DNA from: MED-G105 sp965263305
Lineage (GTDB): Bacteria > Pseudomonadota > Alphaproteobacteria > Caulobacterales > Parvularculaceae
DNA length: 64,000 nucleotides
Direction of reading: 5' to 3'
Assembly (NCBI GenBank): GCA_965263305.1
Contig: OZ253666.1
Location: 2,604,001-2,668,000, forward strand
Positions 8,779-16,943 of this stretch are shown in pieces. The first letter of the stretch is position 1; every line of letters begins with the position of its first letter. The position numbers and the translations under genes are program-made. Under the pieces are notes generated by a model. It was not told the DNA's origin and ran no database searches. It was given only the letters and a program-made list of their open reading frames with translations.

Positions 8779-10005
8779 GTGATGCCCCTTCTACCGTTAA
8801 CCGAGGCACAACGCGCTTCCTTTCATTGGATTCGTCAAAAGCCAGTACAAAAAGTATTGGCCGCGTTGGAAGCGGCGGCGCCGGGTGGCAATCGCTTTGT
8901 CGGCGGGTGCGTGCGCGATAGCCTTCTCGGTGTCACGCCGAAGGATATCGATCTTGCGACCGTCTTGAAACCAGAAGAGACAATGGCCGCGTTGAAGAAA
9001 GCCGGTCTTCATGTTGCGCCCACTGGTATTGATCACGGCACTGTCACAGCCATCGCTGATCACACGCCTATTGAAGCCACAACCCTAAGAGCAGACGTTT
9101 CAACCGATGGGCGGCGAGCGACTGTCGCCTATACAAAGGAGTGGGCGACAGATGCGGCGCGCCGGGACTTTACAATCAATGCACTCTACCTGACGCCGTC
9201 CTTAGAAATTTATGACTGCCTCCGCGGGCTGGACGATTTATCATCCCGGCGGGTACGTTTCATTGGCGATGCTGAAACGCGTATTCGTGAAGACTATTTG
9301 CGTATCTTGAGGTTTTTTCGTTTCTCTGCCCGGTTTGTTAAAGACGGTTTCGATGAAACGGGCTTAACGGCCTGCCGCGCGCTTGCCGACGGCGTGAAAA
9401 CGCTGTCTGCGGAGCGTATTGGACAGGAGTTCGGTCAATTGCTTTCATTGGCGGCGCCGGGTGAGGCGTTGCGCGCCATGGCCAATTGCGGCGTGCTCGC
9501 CCCTATATGGTCTCCATCGCCCCAAATTGACGCGGCCGTTCATGTGAAAGAAATTGCACCAGATACTGGGCCGCCCGTTATGTTGGCCGCGCTTTGGCCA
9601 TCAAAGGGCGAGGGGCTCGGCAAAGCCTTACGCCTATCAAACGCCCAGGATGGACGCCGTCGCGACGCACTGACTGCAGAAGCCAGTCTACGCGACGATC
9701 ATGGCCGCCTTGCTCTGCGCCGGCTTATCCACGAATTGGGTGATGAACCGTGCCGTGATGGGTTGTTGCTCGCCGCCGGGCGGAACAAAATATCGAAAAG
9801 CGACCGAAAAGCGGCGCTTACTCAGATTGATCATGATCCGCCGCCGTCATTTCCTATTCAAGGGCGGGATGTGTTGGCTGCGGGCGCTAAAGCCGGGCGA
9901 GAAGTCGGTGATGTCTTGAAGGCCGTCGAACAACGTTGGATAGCAGAAGACTTTCCGGATAAAGACCGTGTACTAGAGATAATGCGTGAGACGCTGGCGC
10001 GTTAA
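8779..10005 (+). CDS. CCA tRNA nucleotidyltransferase / poly(A) polymerase family
   Basis: A 408-residue class II nucleotidyltransferase. It shows the N-terminal GGCVRDSLLG motif, the metal-binding DIDLAT (DxD) motif, and RRDFTINALYL, then the RIREDYLRILRFFRFSARF helix region of the CCA-adding/poly(A) polymerase family. It adds or repairs the 3' CCA of tRNA. GTG 8779 and ATG 8782 are adjacent; the upstream ACAAGGG favours one of them. Last gene of the DUF1285-NUDIX-cca group. It faces a convergent M20 gene with only 86 bases between. Confidence 0.93.
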   Translation: MMPLLPLTEAQRASFHWIRQKPVQKVLAALEAAAPGGNRFVGGCVRDSLLGVTPKDIDLATVLKPEETMAALKKAGLHVAPTGIDHGTVTAIADHTPIEATTLRADVSTDGRRATVAYTKEWATDAARRDFTINALYLTPSLEIYDCLRGLDDLSSRRVRFIGDAETRIREDYLRILRFFRFSARFVKDGFDETGLTACRALADGVKTLSAERIGQEFGQLLSLAAPGEALRAMANCGVLAPIWSPSPQIDAAVHVKEIAPDTGPPVMLAALWPSKGEGLGKALRLSNAQDGRRRDALTAEASLRDDHGRLALRRLIHELGDEPCRDGLLLAAGRNKISKSDRKAALTQIDHDPPPSFPIQGRDVLAAGAKAGREVGDVLKAVEQRWIAEDFPDKDRVLEIMRETLAR

Positions 10006-10036
10006 AAAACGCTCCCATCCTGCGGATGGAAGCGTT
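10003..10036 (-). terminator. Intrinsic terminator of the M20 amidohydrolase gene
   Basis: The hairpin AACGCTcCCATCC (10008-10020) / GGATGGaAGCGTT (10024-10036) has a TGC loop and one C-A mismatch. On the minus strand it is followed by a U-tract, which overlaps the end of cca. It serves mainly the minus-strand gene; on the plus strand there is no T-run. Confidence 0.8.
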
Positions 10037-10066
10037 CTCAATCGATATCGTATTGAGGCCGTGGGG

Positions 10067-10092
10067 CTAACCCTAACCCTAACCCTAACCCT
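10067..10092 (-). repeat. Telomere-type TTAGGG repeat (predicted G-quadruplex)
   Basis: Four perfect CTAACC hexamers (10067-10090) plus CT on the plus strand. On the minus strand this reads as GGG tracts joined by TTA, starting directly behind the TAA stop of the M20 gene. Four GGG tracts with 3-base loops is the textbook G-quadruplex pattern. It lies between the stop codon and the terminator, so it would be transcribed. Confidence 0.9.
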
Positions 10093-11627
10093 TATTTCCG
10101 ATAGTCTAATGGTGGCTCGCGATCACCGAGAAGTGGGATATAGGTAAAGCCATCACCACGTCTTCGCGCAAACTCCTCTTTGGCGGCGCTACGCAATTCG
10201 TCGTTCTCGTAAAGTTCAATCGCTGCAAGGGTGAGAGCTTTTGCGGCATTATGCGCGCCCTTATAGCCGATCGAATGGCCCGACGCCGCGACGGCTTGCC
10301 AGGAATGAGCTGAGGTGCCAGGCGCCCAAGTGGCGGTGCGAACACCAACGGTTGGCGTGGCGATTGATACGTCGCCAACATCGGTCGATCCGTACCCCAA
10401 TGTGACATCAAAAGGTTCAATCGTTGCTTCATCGCCAATTTTTTTGGCGGGCGAAAGAAGGGTTTTATGAAGTTTGCTGGCGAACTCACGTTCTTCTTCT
10501 GTGTACACGACACCGCCTACCTGACGCAGTTTTTCATCCATCATTTTGGCGAGCGTTTCATTGATGAGGAGAGGGTGGTTGCCATGGATGATCTCCCAGT
10601 CGACCTCGGTGCCGGTGCCTTCTGCTGCGCCTCGGGCGGCCGCTTCCAGGCGCTTCCACAGGGTTTGCACCTCGGCAGCGTGGGGGTGGCGCAAATAATA
10701 GAAAACTTCCGCTTCGTCCGGCACGACGTTCGGTGCAAGACCGCCTTTGGTGATCACGTAGTGAATGCGCGTCTCTTGAGGCACATGCTCGCGCATTAAG
10801 TTGACCATGTAATTGAAAGCTTCCACGCCGTCGAGGGCGGAACGAGCCTTGTCCGGTGCGCCGGCGGCGTGGGCGCTGCGGCCCTTAAAGCGAAATTTCG
10901 CGGAGCGGTTCGCAAGCGTTGTGCGCGCTGCAGCGGAATTTTCATCATCTGCATGCCAATGAAGCGTGATATCAACGTCTTCAAATAGACCGGCGCGGAC
11001 CATATATACTTTTCCGGACCCGCCTTCCTCGGCTGGCGTGCCGTATAGGCGCACCGTACCCGGCGTTTTTGTCCGCTCTAGCCAGTCTTTTACCGCAATG
11101 GCGGCGCTGACGGACCCGGCGCCGAACAGGTTGTGGCCGCAAGCATGGCCGGCGGCCTTCCCATTGATGGGCGCTCTTGTCGGCGTTGCATCTTGGTTGA
11201 TTCCGGGCAGGGCGTCGTATTCAGCGAGAATGGCGATCACCGGCCCGGTGTCGCCATAGGTCGCGGTGAACGCTGTTGGAATACCCGCAACGCCGGTTTT
11301 GATGTCGAAGCCCTCGGCTTTCAATGTGTCTTGCAGGAGTTTCGACGATTCTGTTTCTAGATAGCCGACCTCCGCAAGGGTCCAAAGGCGTTGCGCGATA
11401 TCGGCAGTTTTTTCATAACGCCCATCAAGGAACGCAAGGGCCGTATCGCTGCTTGACCCCGTGGCGGCTGTTGCCGCGAATGACATCGTTGCAAGGGTTT
11501 TTGCCGCCGTGTTTGGCTCGACCGCCTCTTGCACACCTGCGGTTGGAGATTGAGCCACCGCCGCTGGCGTTTGAACGCTGATGATGGCCAATGCGACCGA
11601 GGCGCCAAAAAATTTTCTGTGAGTCAT
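10092..11627 (-). CDS. Exported M20-family amidohydrolase (AbgB-like)
   Basis: A 511-residue zinc-dependent peptidase/amidohydrolase. An N-terminal signal peptide with a hydrophobic stretch ending in AAVAQ suggests export to the periplasm. Metal-site motifs include ILAEYDALPG, then GHACGHNLFGAGS near residues 160-170 and ...PAEEGGSGK. The insert that begins SAKFRFKGRSAHAAGAPDKARSALDGVE is the M20 dimerisation domain. Closest named relatives are aminobenzoyl-glutamate utilisation protein B and other amidohydrolases; the natural substrate cannot be told. Not obviously in an operon. Its 3' untranslated part is unusual: a TTAGGG array, then a terminator. Confidence 0.9.
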   Translation of the reverse strand: MTHRKFFGASVALAIISVQTPAAVAQSPTAGVQEAVEPNTAAKTLATMSFAATAATGSSSDTALAFLDGRYEKTADIAQRLWTLAEVGYLETESSKLLQDTLKAEGFDIKTGVAGIPTAFTATYGDTGPVIAILAEYDALPGINQDATPTRAPINGKAAGHACGHNLFGAGSVSAAIAVKDWLERTKTPGTVRLYGTPAEEGGSGKVYMVRAGLFEDVDITLHWHADDENSAAARTTLANRSAKFRFKGRSAHAAGAPDKARSALDGVEAFNYMVNLMREHVPQETRIHYVITKGGLAPNVVPDEAEVFYYLRHPHAAEVQTLWKRLEAAARGAAEGTGTEVDWEIIHGNHPLLINETLAKMMDEKLRQVGGVVYTEEEREFASKLHKTLLSPAKKIGDEATIEPFDVTLGYGSTDVGDVSIATPTVGVRTATWAPGTSAHSWQAVAASGHSIGYKGAHNAAKALTLAAIELYENDELRSAAKEEFARRRGDGFTYIPLLGDREPPLDYRK

Positions 11628-11732
11628 AAGAGAAGGCTCCCAATTCCTTCGTGAAAAAGAAAATGGAGCCTATGGCCAATTTGAGGGTTCGTCAAAGCCG
11701 GCCGGGACGTTTATGCGGTTTAAATGCTTACG

Positions 11733-13001
11733 TTATCGCGTGAGAGAGATCGACCGGACGGCGTTCGCGATTGAGAGGAAATCACGTTTTAGCTGCTCGG
11801 TATTGTTTGGCGTAAAGGCTCCCGACGGCTCGGAGGCGCAGTCTCTTAGGAGGTTTTTCGTTCCTGTGTCTGATACGTCGAAAGCGATGGTGAAAACGGT
11901 GATATCGTCATCCTTCACAGCGGTGCAAAGATCTTCTGTCGTTTGATTGGCGAGAAAGTTGTTGCTGAAATTATGGGTGCCATCGCCGGATAAATCAGGC
12001 AGCCGGGTGTTTTCACCATCCGTTAGCAAGATTAGGTATTTGACGACCTCGCCGCTATCAACATCGCTTTGTGGCGCGCCTTGTGTGAACGGCGCCCCTT
12101 CGGATAGCGCTCTCCACCCCCAAGCTAAGCCTGCCGGGATGTAAGTATACCCATTCGCATTCATATTCGTAATGGCGGTTGTCAGTGTTGAGAGCGTATC
12201 TGTCAGCGGAACCATCGCGTTCGGACAACCATCCTGACCATCAGTAGGGTCTGTTGTCTGCGCTGTTGTTAGTCCCGGCACGCGTTCAATATTATATTCG
12301 CCATCTAATTCGTTACGCGGATTTGAGCGCGATCCAACGCAGCCGCTAAAATTAGCAATCGGCGCGTCAATCCAGGTTGCCGAGGCATTTGCGACACCGA
12401 CGTTTACGTAATTGGCGAAAGGCACAAGGCTAAACTTAACCTCTGAAGACGCCTCATCGAGCACGCGGGTCACAAGATCAGTGGAAGCCTCGCGTAGCGC
12501 TTGGATTTTACCGTTCACCCCCATCGACCCGGTGTTATCGAGGGCAAGCGCGATTTCCAGATCAGGGCCCGCGCCAAGCGTGGCAGTGGACTGTACGCCG
12601 ACGTTAATGCTGTCGCGCCCGGCAATCCTCAGAAGCAACGTCGGAAGTTCCGCGTCGACGCTCACGGTGAATTCGCTAGTCGCGCTATCGAGATCGATAG
12701 AAAACGCAGTGATGTTCGCGCGTTTTTCGCCGCTGGTTTGTGCATTAAATACGCGCAGAGCGGCGGATTTTAGTTCTTCTTCCGTCGCATTGGGGGATGT
12801 AGCTTTTAATCTAGCGGCCGCTAGCAACCCTGCGTCTGCCGCTTCCTGTATTCTGGTTTGTATCCCGAACGAGCGAGTATAGTCGATCCCCGCTCCGGCG
12901 AAGCTCAGAAGCATCGTTAGCATGACGCCGAAAAGCAGCGCGATGTTTCCACGCTCATCCTGTAAAAAGGCTCTGACAATTTCTTTGTTCAACGGCGACA
13001 T
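11733..13001 (-). CDS. TadG-like pilus assembly protein with VWA domain
   Basis: 422 residues. The N-terminal FLQDERGNIALLFGVMLTMLLSFAGAGIDYTR is a TadE/TadG-type prepilin-like membrane segment. A VWA domain follows with the metal-site sequence DNTGS at 155-159 (a DxSxS variant) and TDGEN further on. TadG-like proteins accompany Flp/Tad pili, but no other tad gene is in the window, so this copy is an orphan here. The protein is expected to sit in the inner membrane with the VWA domain outside the cytoplasm. A short inverted repeat lies just upstream of the start codon. Partner unknown. Confidence 0.85.
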   Translation of the reverse strand: MSPLNKEIVRAFLQDERGNIALLFGVMLTMLLSFAGAGIDYTRSFGIQTRIQEAADAGLLAAARLKATSPNATEEELKSAALRVFNAQTSGEKRANITAFSIDLDSATSEFTVSVDAELPTLLLRIAGRDSINVGVQSTATLGAGPDLEIALALDNTGSMGVNGKIQALREASTDLVTRVLDEASSEVKFSLVPFANYVNVGVANASATWIDAPIANFSGCVGSRSNPRNELDGEYNIERVPGLTTAQTTDPTDGQDGCPNAMVPLTDTLSTLTTAITNMNANGYTYIPAGLAWGWRALSEGAPFTQGAPQSDVDSGEVVKYLILLTDGENTRLPDLSGDGTHNFSNNFLANQTTEDLCTAVKDDDITVFTIAFDVSDTGTKNLLRDCASEPSGAFTPNNTEQLKRDFLSIANAVRSISLTR

Positions 13002-13008
13002 GGCAATT

Positions 13009-13030
13009 CATCCGATTATTTACTCGGATG
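13009..13030 (-). promoter_or_regulatory. Inverted repeat in the tadG-like leader
   Basis: CATCCGA (13009-13015) and TCGGATG (13024-13030) form 7-bp arms with an 8-base spacer, beginning 8 bases from the start codon. It could be an operator or a leader hairpin. Short, so of modest weight. Confidence 0.25.
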
Positions 13031-13182
13031 GCTGCAACTTTGTTGCCAATTTTCTGCGGCAACGAGACAACGTATTTTTGAGCGTTTAAATTACTGATTT
13101 TACTAGTATTTTTGAGACACCCAAGAATGCGCTCGCGAAAATATGCTTGAGTCACAAGTATTGTGTGAGCCCCAAAACGAGA

Positions 13183-13211
13183 AACACCGCCATTCAGGGA
13201 ATGGCGGTGTT
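13183..13211 (-). terminator. Intrinsic terminator of ctrA
   Basis: Perfect 13-bp stem AACACCGCCATTC/GAATGGCGGTGTT with a 3-base loop, followed on the minus strand by TTCTCGTTTT. It lies 28 bases after the ctrA stop. Confidence 0.9.
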
Positions 13212-13238
13212 CTAATTTAAATCAATAGGTGCAGCTTA

Positions 13239-13931
13239 TTAGGCGGCTTTTTCTTCGGCCGGATCACGCAGGACATAGCCGCGCCCCCAAACGGTCTCGA
13301 TATAATGTTCGCCCTCGGTGGCCGCCGCGAGTTTTTTGCGCAGCTTGCAGATAAAGACGTCGATGATCTTCAGCTCAGGCTCGTCCATACCGCCGTAAAG
13401 GTGGTTTAGGAACATTTCTTTCGTAAGCGTCGTGCCTTTACGAAGAGAGAGAAGTTCCAACATCTGATATTCTTTACCGGTGAGGTGAACCCGCTGACCG
13501 GCGACTTCCACTGTTTTGGCGTCAAGGTTAACGGTCAGGTTGCCGGTTGAAATAACGGACTGGGAATGACCTTTTGATCGGCGCACAATGGCATGAATGC
13601 GCGCGACGAGTTCGTCCTTATGGAACGGTTTGGTCATGTAATCGTCGGCGCCAAAGCCGAGGCCGCGAACTTTCGTTTCAATATCGCCTTGGCCCGTCAG
13701 AATGAGGATCGGCGTGTTTACCTTAGCGACCCGTAGGCTTTTCAAGACATCGAAGCCCGTCATGTCAGGAAGATTTAAATCCAATAGGATGATGTCGTAG
13801 TCATAGACTTTACCAAGATCGACACCCTCTTCACCGAGGTCAGTAGTGTATACGTTAAAGCCGTCAGATTTCAGCATCAGCTCGATGCTCTGTGCTGTCG
13901 CCCCATCATCTTCGATCAACAGAACCCGCAT
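13239..13931 (-). CDS. ctrA: Cell-cycle response regulator CtrA
   Basis: A 230-residue OmpR-family regulator: receiver domain 1-120 and winged-helix DNA-binding domain from about 130. The phosphoacceptor is D51 in IILLDLNLPDMTGFDVL, at the position known for Caulobacter CtrA, with E7-D8-D9 in the acidic pocket and K104 near MTKPFHKDE. The MDEPELKIIDVFICKLRKKL segment is close to invariant in CtrA proteins and contacts the TTAA half sites. CtrA controls flagellum, division and replication genes. fliI/fliJ stand divergently upstream and the division cluster beyond them. A candidate target box is in the ftsZ leader. The C-terminus ends in AEEKAA, resembling the hydrophobic AA end that marks CtrA for ClpXP in Caulobacter. 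Confidence 0.97.
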   Translation of the reverse strand: MRVLLIEDDGATAQSIELMLKSDGFNVYTTDLGEEGVDLGKVYDYDIILLDLNLPDMTGFDVLKSLRVAKVNTPILILTGQGDIETKVRGLGFGADDYMTKPFHKDELVARIHAIVRRSKGHSQSVISTGNLTVNLDAKTVEVAGQRVHLTGKEYQMLELLSLRKGTTLTKEMFLNHLYGGMDEPELKIIDVFICKLRKKLAAATEGEHYIETVWGRGYVLRDPAEEKAA

Positions 13932-14291
13932 TGTCCGTTTCTCCTTAAAGTCGTGGAGCTGTCCATCGCCCCTCGCATTTTTTTCTTATCCGTAACCTTG
14001 ATTAAGTTCATTTGCTTTCACAATGGTTAACAGGACGGACGGTTTCTCGTGAATTGCCCGTTGCGTCTTAAACTCCCGGCAATTTCTATTACGATACAAA
14101 TCCAGCAGTCATGCTGGTTTGCGCCGGGTGTATTTACACAGTTTACGAAAAACCTGTCTGCCGCGATTCACCAGTTTACGCGAGCTTAAGGACCCTGCGC
14201 CTTAATGACTCATCTGTCCCTTAAGGAATGAGTGATGTCGTTCCGCCATCTCGATGGGCGACGGGCGCAGATGATCGATTAGGAAACGCCA
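13932..14291. other. Divergent ctrA/fliI control region
   Basis: About 360 bases with no ORF. Several TTAA half-sites are present, but none pair at the 7-base spacing of a full CtrA box. Two GANTC motifs, the target of the CcrM methylase in related bacteria, occur at 14165-14169 (GATTC) and 14207-14211 (GACTC). Promoters for ctrA and fliI must lie here, but I cannot place them. Confidence 0.45.
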
Positions 14292-15686
14292 ATGTTCAGT
14301 GCACATGAAGAAATTGTCGCCAAAGAGGGCGCGGCGGCGCTCGCATCGCTAGCAAGCGGACCGGTGGCGTTTTCTGGGGTGGTTCAGCGGGTAAGTGGGC
14401 AAACCATTGCGGTCAATGACCGCCTCGGCGTTTTAGAAATTGGCGCGCGGCTTCTGATAGAGATAAGCGACGCCCCGTTGCCGGTGGAGGTTATCGCCAT
14501 CGGCGATGGCGAAGCGATCTGCCTGCCATTTGGATCGTTGACGGGCGTTCGCCGCGGGGACCTGGCTCGGTTTCCGCGGCAAATGAGAGGCGCGCGCGGG
14601 GCGACGATTTCGCCCTCTAATGCATGGCGCGGCCGCATCCTGGATGCATTGGGGCGTCCAATGGATGGAAAGGGACCAATACCGGCAGGGACGGTTCGAC
14701 GACCCGTCCGGGCGGCGCCGCCAGCACCTGTTCAGCGCGCGCGACTTGGCGCCCCGGTGGATTTTGGCGTGCGCGCTTTATCGTTGTTCACGCCCATGAG
14801 GCGCGGACAGCGGGTCGGGGTTTTCGCCGCCGCCGGCGTTGGCAAATCGGCGCTCCTGTCCATGATCGCCCGCGGCGCCGATTGTGACGTCGCCGTGATT
14901 GCGCTGATCGGCGAGCGGGGCCGCGAATTACGCGAATTTGTGGAGGACAGTCTCGGCGAGGAAGGGTTGGCCCGGGCCGTTGTGATTGCAGCGACGGCGG
15001 ATGAACCGGCCCTCATGCGAAGGGAAGCTGCATTCACGGCCATGACGGTGGCGGAGCATTTTCGCGATCAAGGCGCCCACGTGTTGTGTCTTTTAGATTC
15101 CTTGACAAGAGTAGCCGCCGCCCAGCGCGAGATCGGTCTTGCCGCTGGCGAACCGCCGACAACGAAAGGGTATACGCCGTCCGTCTTTACGTTGTTGCCG
15201 TCTTTGTTAGAGCGACTAGGCCCGGGCTTAGAGCGGGGGGATGGTGCTCCTTCTGGCGCGATGACGGGCGTCTTTTCGGTGCTGGTTGAGGGTGATGACG
15301 CGGACGAGCCCATTGCGGACGCTGCGCGGGCCGCCCTTGATGGGCATGTCGTCTTGTCACGAGCGATCGCAGAACGGGGCCGTTTCCCGGCTGTTGATGT
15401 CCTGAAAAGTCTATCGCGCAACGCGGTATCGCCGCTCACGCCGCATCAGGAAAATCTTGTTCGTCGCGCGCGGCGGTTAACGGCCGTTTACGAGGACATG
15501 CGCGAAATGGTGCGGATCGGCGCCTATTCACGGGGCGCAAACCGCGAAGTTGACGCCGCCATCGATTTTTCTCAGCAATTTGAGCAGTTTTTAACGCAAT
15601 CATGGGATGGTCCCGTTACGTCGGAAGGGGTGTACGACGGACTTGAACAAATACTATCGGCTTTTCCGGAGGATGACCTCACATGA
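14292..15686 (+). CDS. fliI: Flagellar export ATPase FliI
   Basis: A 464-residue F1-beta-like ATPase that powers flagellar type III export. Walker A is AAAGVGKS at 179-186. The sequences RGRELREFVED and LLDSLTRVAAAQREIGLAAGEPPTTKGYTPSVF, with the Walker B region, are diagnostic for the FliI/YscN family. The N-terminal 20-90 region is the beta-barrel domain. It overlaps fliJ by 4 bases (ATGA). Placement beside ctrA is seen in other alphaproteobacteria and suggests CtrA control. Confidence 0.96.
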   Translation: MFSAHEEIVAKEGAAALASLASGPVAFSGVVQRVSGQTIAVNDRLGVLEIGARLLIEISDAPLPVEVIAIGDGEAICLPFGSLTGVRRGDLARFPRQMRGARGATISPSNAWRGRILDALGRPMDGKGPIPAGTVRRPVRAAPPAPVQRARLGAPVDFGVRALSLFTPMRRGQRVGVFAAAGVGKSALLSMIARGADCDVAVIALIGERGRELREFVEDSLGEEGLARAVVIAATADEPALMRREAAFTAMTVAEHFRDQGAHVLCLLDSLTRVAAAQREIGLAAGEPPTTKGYTPSVFTLLPSLLERLGPGLERGDGAPSGAMTGVFSVLVEGDDADEPIADAARAALDGHVVLSRAIAERGRFPAVDVLKSLSRNAVSPLTPHQENLVRRARRLTAVYEDMREMVRIGAYSRGANREVDAAIDFSQQFEQFLTQSWDGPVTSEGVYDGLEQILSAFPEDDLT

Positions 15687-16126
15687 TCCATGGCGCGAGA
15701 GCGGATGCGGCGCTCCAAAAACTTCTCAAGCTAGCGCGGCAATCGGCAGATGAAGCGAGTCTTCGGTTAGCAGATCTGGAAAAAGCGAAAGCGTCGGCTG
15801 AGACGTCAGTTGCGGCGTTAGCCGAAACCATTCGGAAAGAGGAAATTGCTCTTTCCTCCGAAAAGAACACCGAAAACGCTCAGGCTGATTTGCAGCTTAT
15901 GACGTTCACCGAAGCGACCCGCGACCGGCGAGAGGCGTTGCGGCATACGATCGAAACCCTCGCCGATGAGATTGTGGTTGCGCGCAAAGGGTTGTCGGAG
16001 GCGATGACCGAAGTGTCGAAGCTTGATCATCTCATTGACGTGTCTGCAAAGGCGCGGCGTAAAACGGAGCGCAAACGCGCGCAGAAGACGTTGGATGAAG
16101 CCGCACGGGTTGCAGTTACCTCTTAG
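15683..16126 (+). CDS. fliJ: Flagellar export chaperone/stalk FliJ
   Basis: 147 residues, almost entirely charged heptad-rich helix (ARQSADEASLRLADLEKAKA and on), as expected of the FliJ coiled coil that acts as the stalk of the FliI hexamer. Sequence alone would be a weak call; the 4-base overlap with fliI makes it strong. No terminator is visible behind it. Confidence 0.85.
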   Translation: MIHGARADAALQKLLKLARQSADEASLRLADLEKAKASAETSVAALAETIRKEEIALSSEKNTENAQADLQLMTFTEATRDRREALRHTIETLADEIVVARKGLSEAMTEVSKLDHLIDVSAKARRKTERKRAQKTLDEAARVAVTS

Positions 16127-16457
16127 ACCGTCCTGTCACGCAGTTAATTACGTTTCGCGCGTTTAGTCTGTAACGATCTGACTCTTAACTCTTTTTTTAG
16201 ACTTACCTCATGACATGGAGAGGCGAGTGACGTGGTGTTGCGTCATCCGCTTGGTCATTTGTTTCTGGTTTGTTTCACTGTCAAAATTAGCCGGTTTTAA
16301 CCCGCTCAATTCGTTACCAGACCGTTAAATTAGTTTGACGGACCGTATAATCCCGTGATATCCCGAGATCTATATGTGAAATCCCAGATCTAGCCCAATG
16401 GCGAAGCAGGCCCTGCAAGGGCGCTGATTTGGTCGAGCGGTGGAAAGCGGGAAGCGA
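16127..16457 (+). other. Upstream region of the dcw cluster
   Basis: About 330 bases without a gene. A TTGACG at 16335-16340, a TATAAT at 16346-16351 and a GATATC near 16357 are possible promoter elements; TTGACG-N16-GATATC is the only pair with near-normal spacing. Phased CCC/GGG boxes overlap this area and are listed separately. A one-mismatch CtrA box (TTAA-N7-TTTA, 16185-16199) is also present. Confidence 0.45.
16350..16397 (-). promoter_or_regulatory. Phased GGGA/TGGG boxes, candidate MraZ operator
   Basis: On the plus strand ATCCC begins at 16350, 16360 and 16381, and AGCCCA at 16392: steps of 10, 21 and 11 bases, one DNA face. Read on the minus strand these are TGGGC, TGGGA, CGGGA and CGGGA with 5-6 bases between pairs. 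The E. coli MraZ operator is a set of TGGGN repeats spaced 5 bases, so these are candidate MraZ boxes, though in the opposite orientation and with two T-to-C changes. Confidence 0.45.
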
Positions 16458-16943
16458 ATGGCGCGGGCGGCGGCGACCTCCTTCTTGGGGTCCCACTCAA
16501 ACAAAATTGACGGGAAGGGCCGCATCGCGGCGCCGGCGGATTTCCGCAAGGCGCTCGATCTTGCGTCCTTCAACGGATTTTATTGCCTGCCATCGCTTGA
16601 AGGACCCTTTCTTGAGTGCGGCGGCGGTGATCACATTGAGCAGTTGAAAGCGAGCATCAACGCCCTTGCGCCCTATGATCCGGACCGCAAAGCGCTGGAG
16701 CGCACCTTGCTTGGTCGCGCGCGGCGTATCTCTTTTGACGGGGACGGACGGTTTATCTTGCCAGAGGCGCTGCGCGCCCATGCGAACCTCGAAGAAAAAG
16801 CGTTTTTCGTGGGGCTCGGCGATACGTTTCAGATCTGGCGTGATGAAGGCGCTGAAGAAATTATCATCAGCGAGGAGGAGCGCGCCCGCGCCGCGCTCGC
16901 GCGGTTGGCCAATCCTTCCGGGCTAAACGGGGGCGCGTCATGA
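16458..16943 (+). CDS. mraZ: Division/cell wall cluster regulator MraZ
   Basis: 161 residues, two tandem MraZ/AbrB-like (SpoVT-AbrB) domains. The first has NKIDGKGRIAAPADFRKAL, the second ARRISFDGDGRFILPEALRAHA. MraZ is a ring-forming DNA-binding protein that represses its own operon in E. coli. It is the first gene of the dcw cluster and overlaps rsmH by 4 bases. ATG 16458 is preferred; an in-frame GTG 16440 would add six residues. A candidate operator lies 60-110 bases upstream. Confidence 0.93.
   Translation: MARAAATSFLGSHSNKIDGKGRIAAPADFRKALDLASFNGFYCLPSLEGPFLECGGGDHIEQLKASINALAPYDPDRKALERTLLGRARRISFDGDGRFILPEALRAHANLEEKAFFVGLGDTFQIWRDEGAEEIIISEEERARAALARLANPSGLNGGAS

Noticed and set aside
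5240..13211. Shared GCCATTC/GAATGGC hairpin in the sppA leader and ctrA terminator as a dispersed repeat family
   Set aside because: Only two copies with a 7-8 base core and different loops and flanks; coincidence is the simpler explanation.
16185..16199. TTAA-N7-TTTA upstream of mraZ as a CtrA box
   Set aside because: One mismatch in a T-rich tract, which is likely by chance in a region of this composition. Kept only as a note in the region entry.
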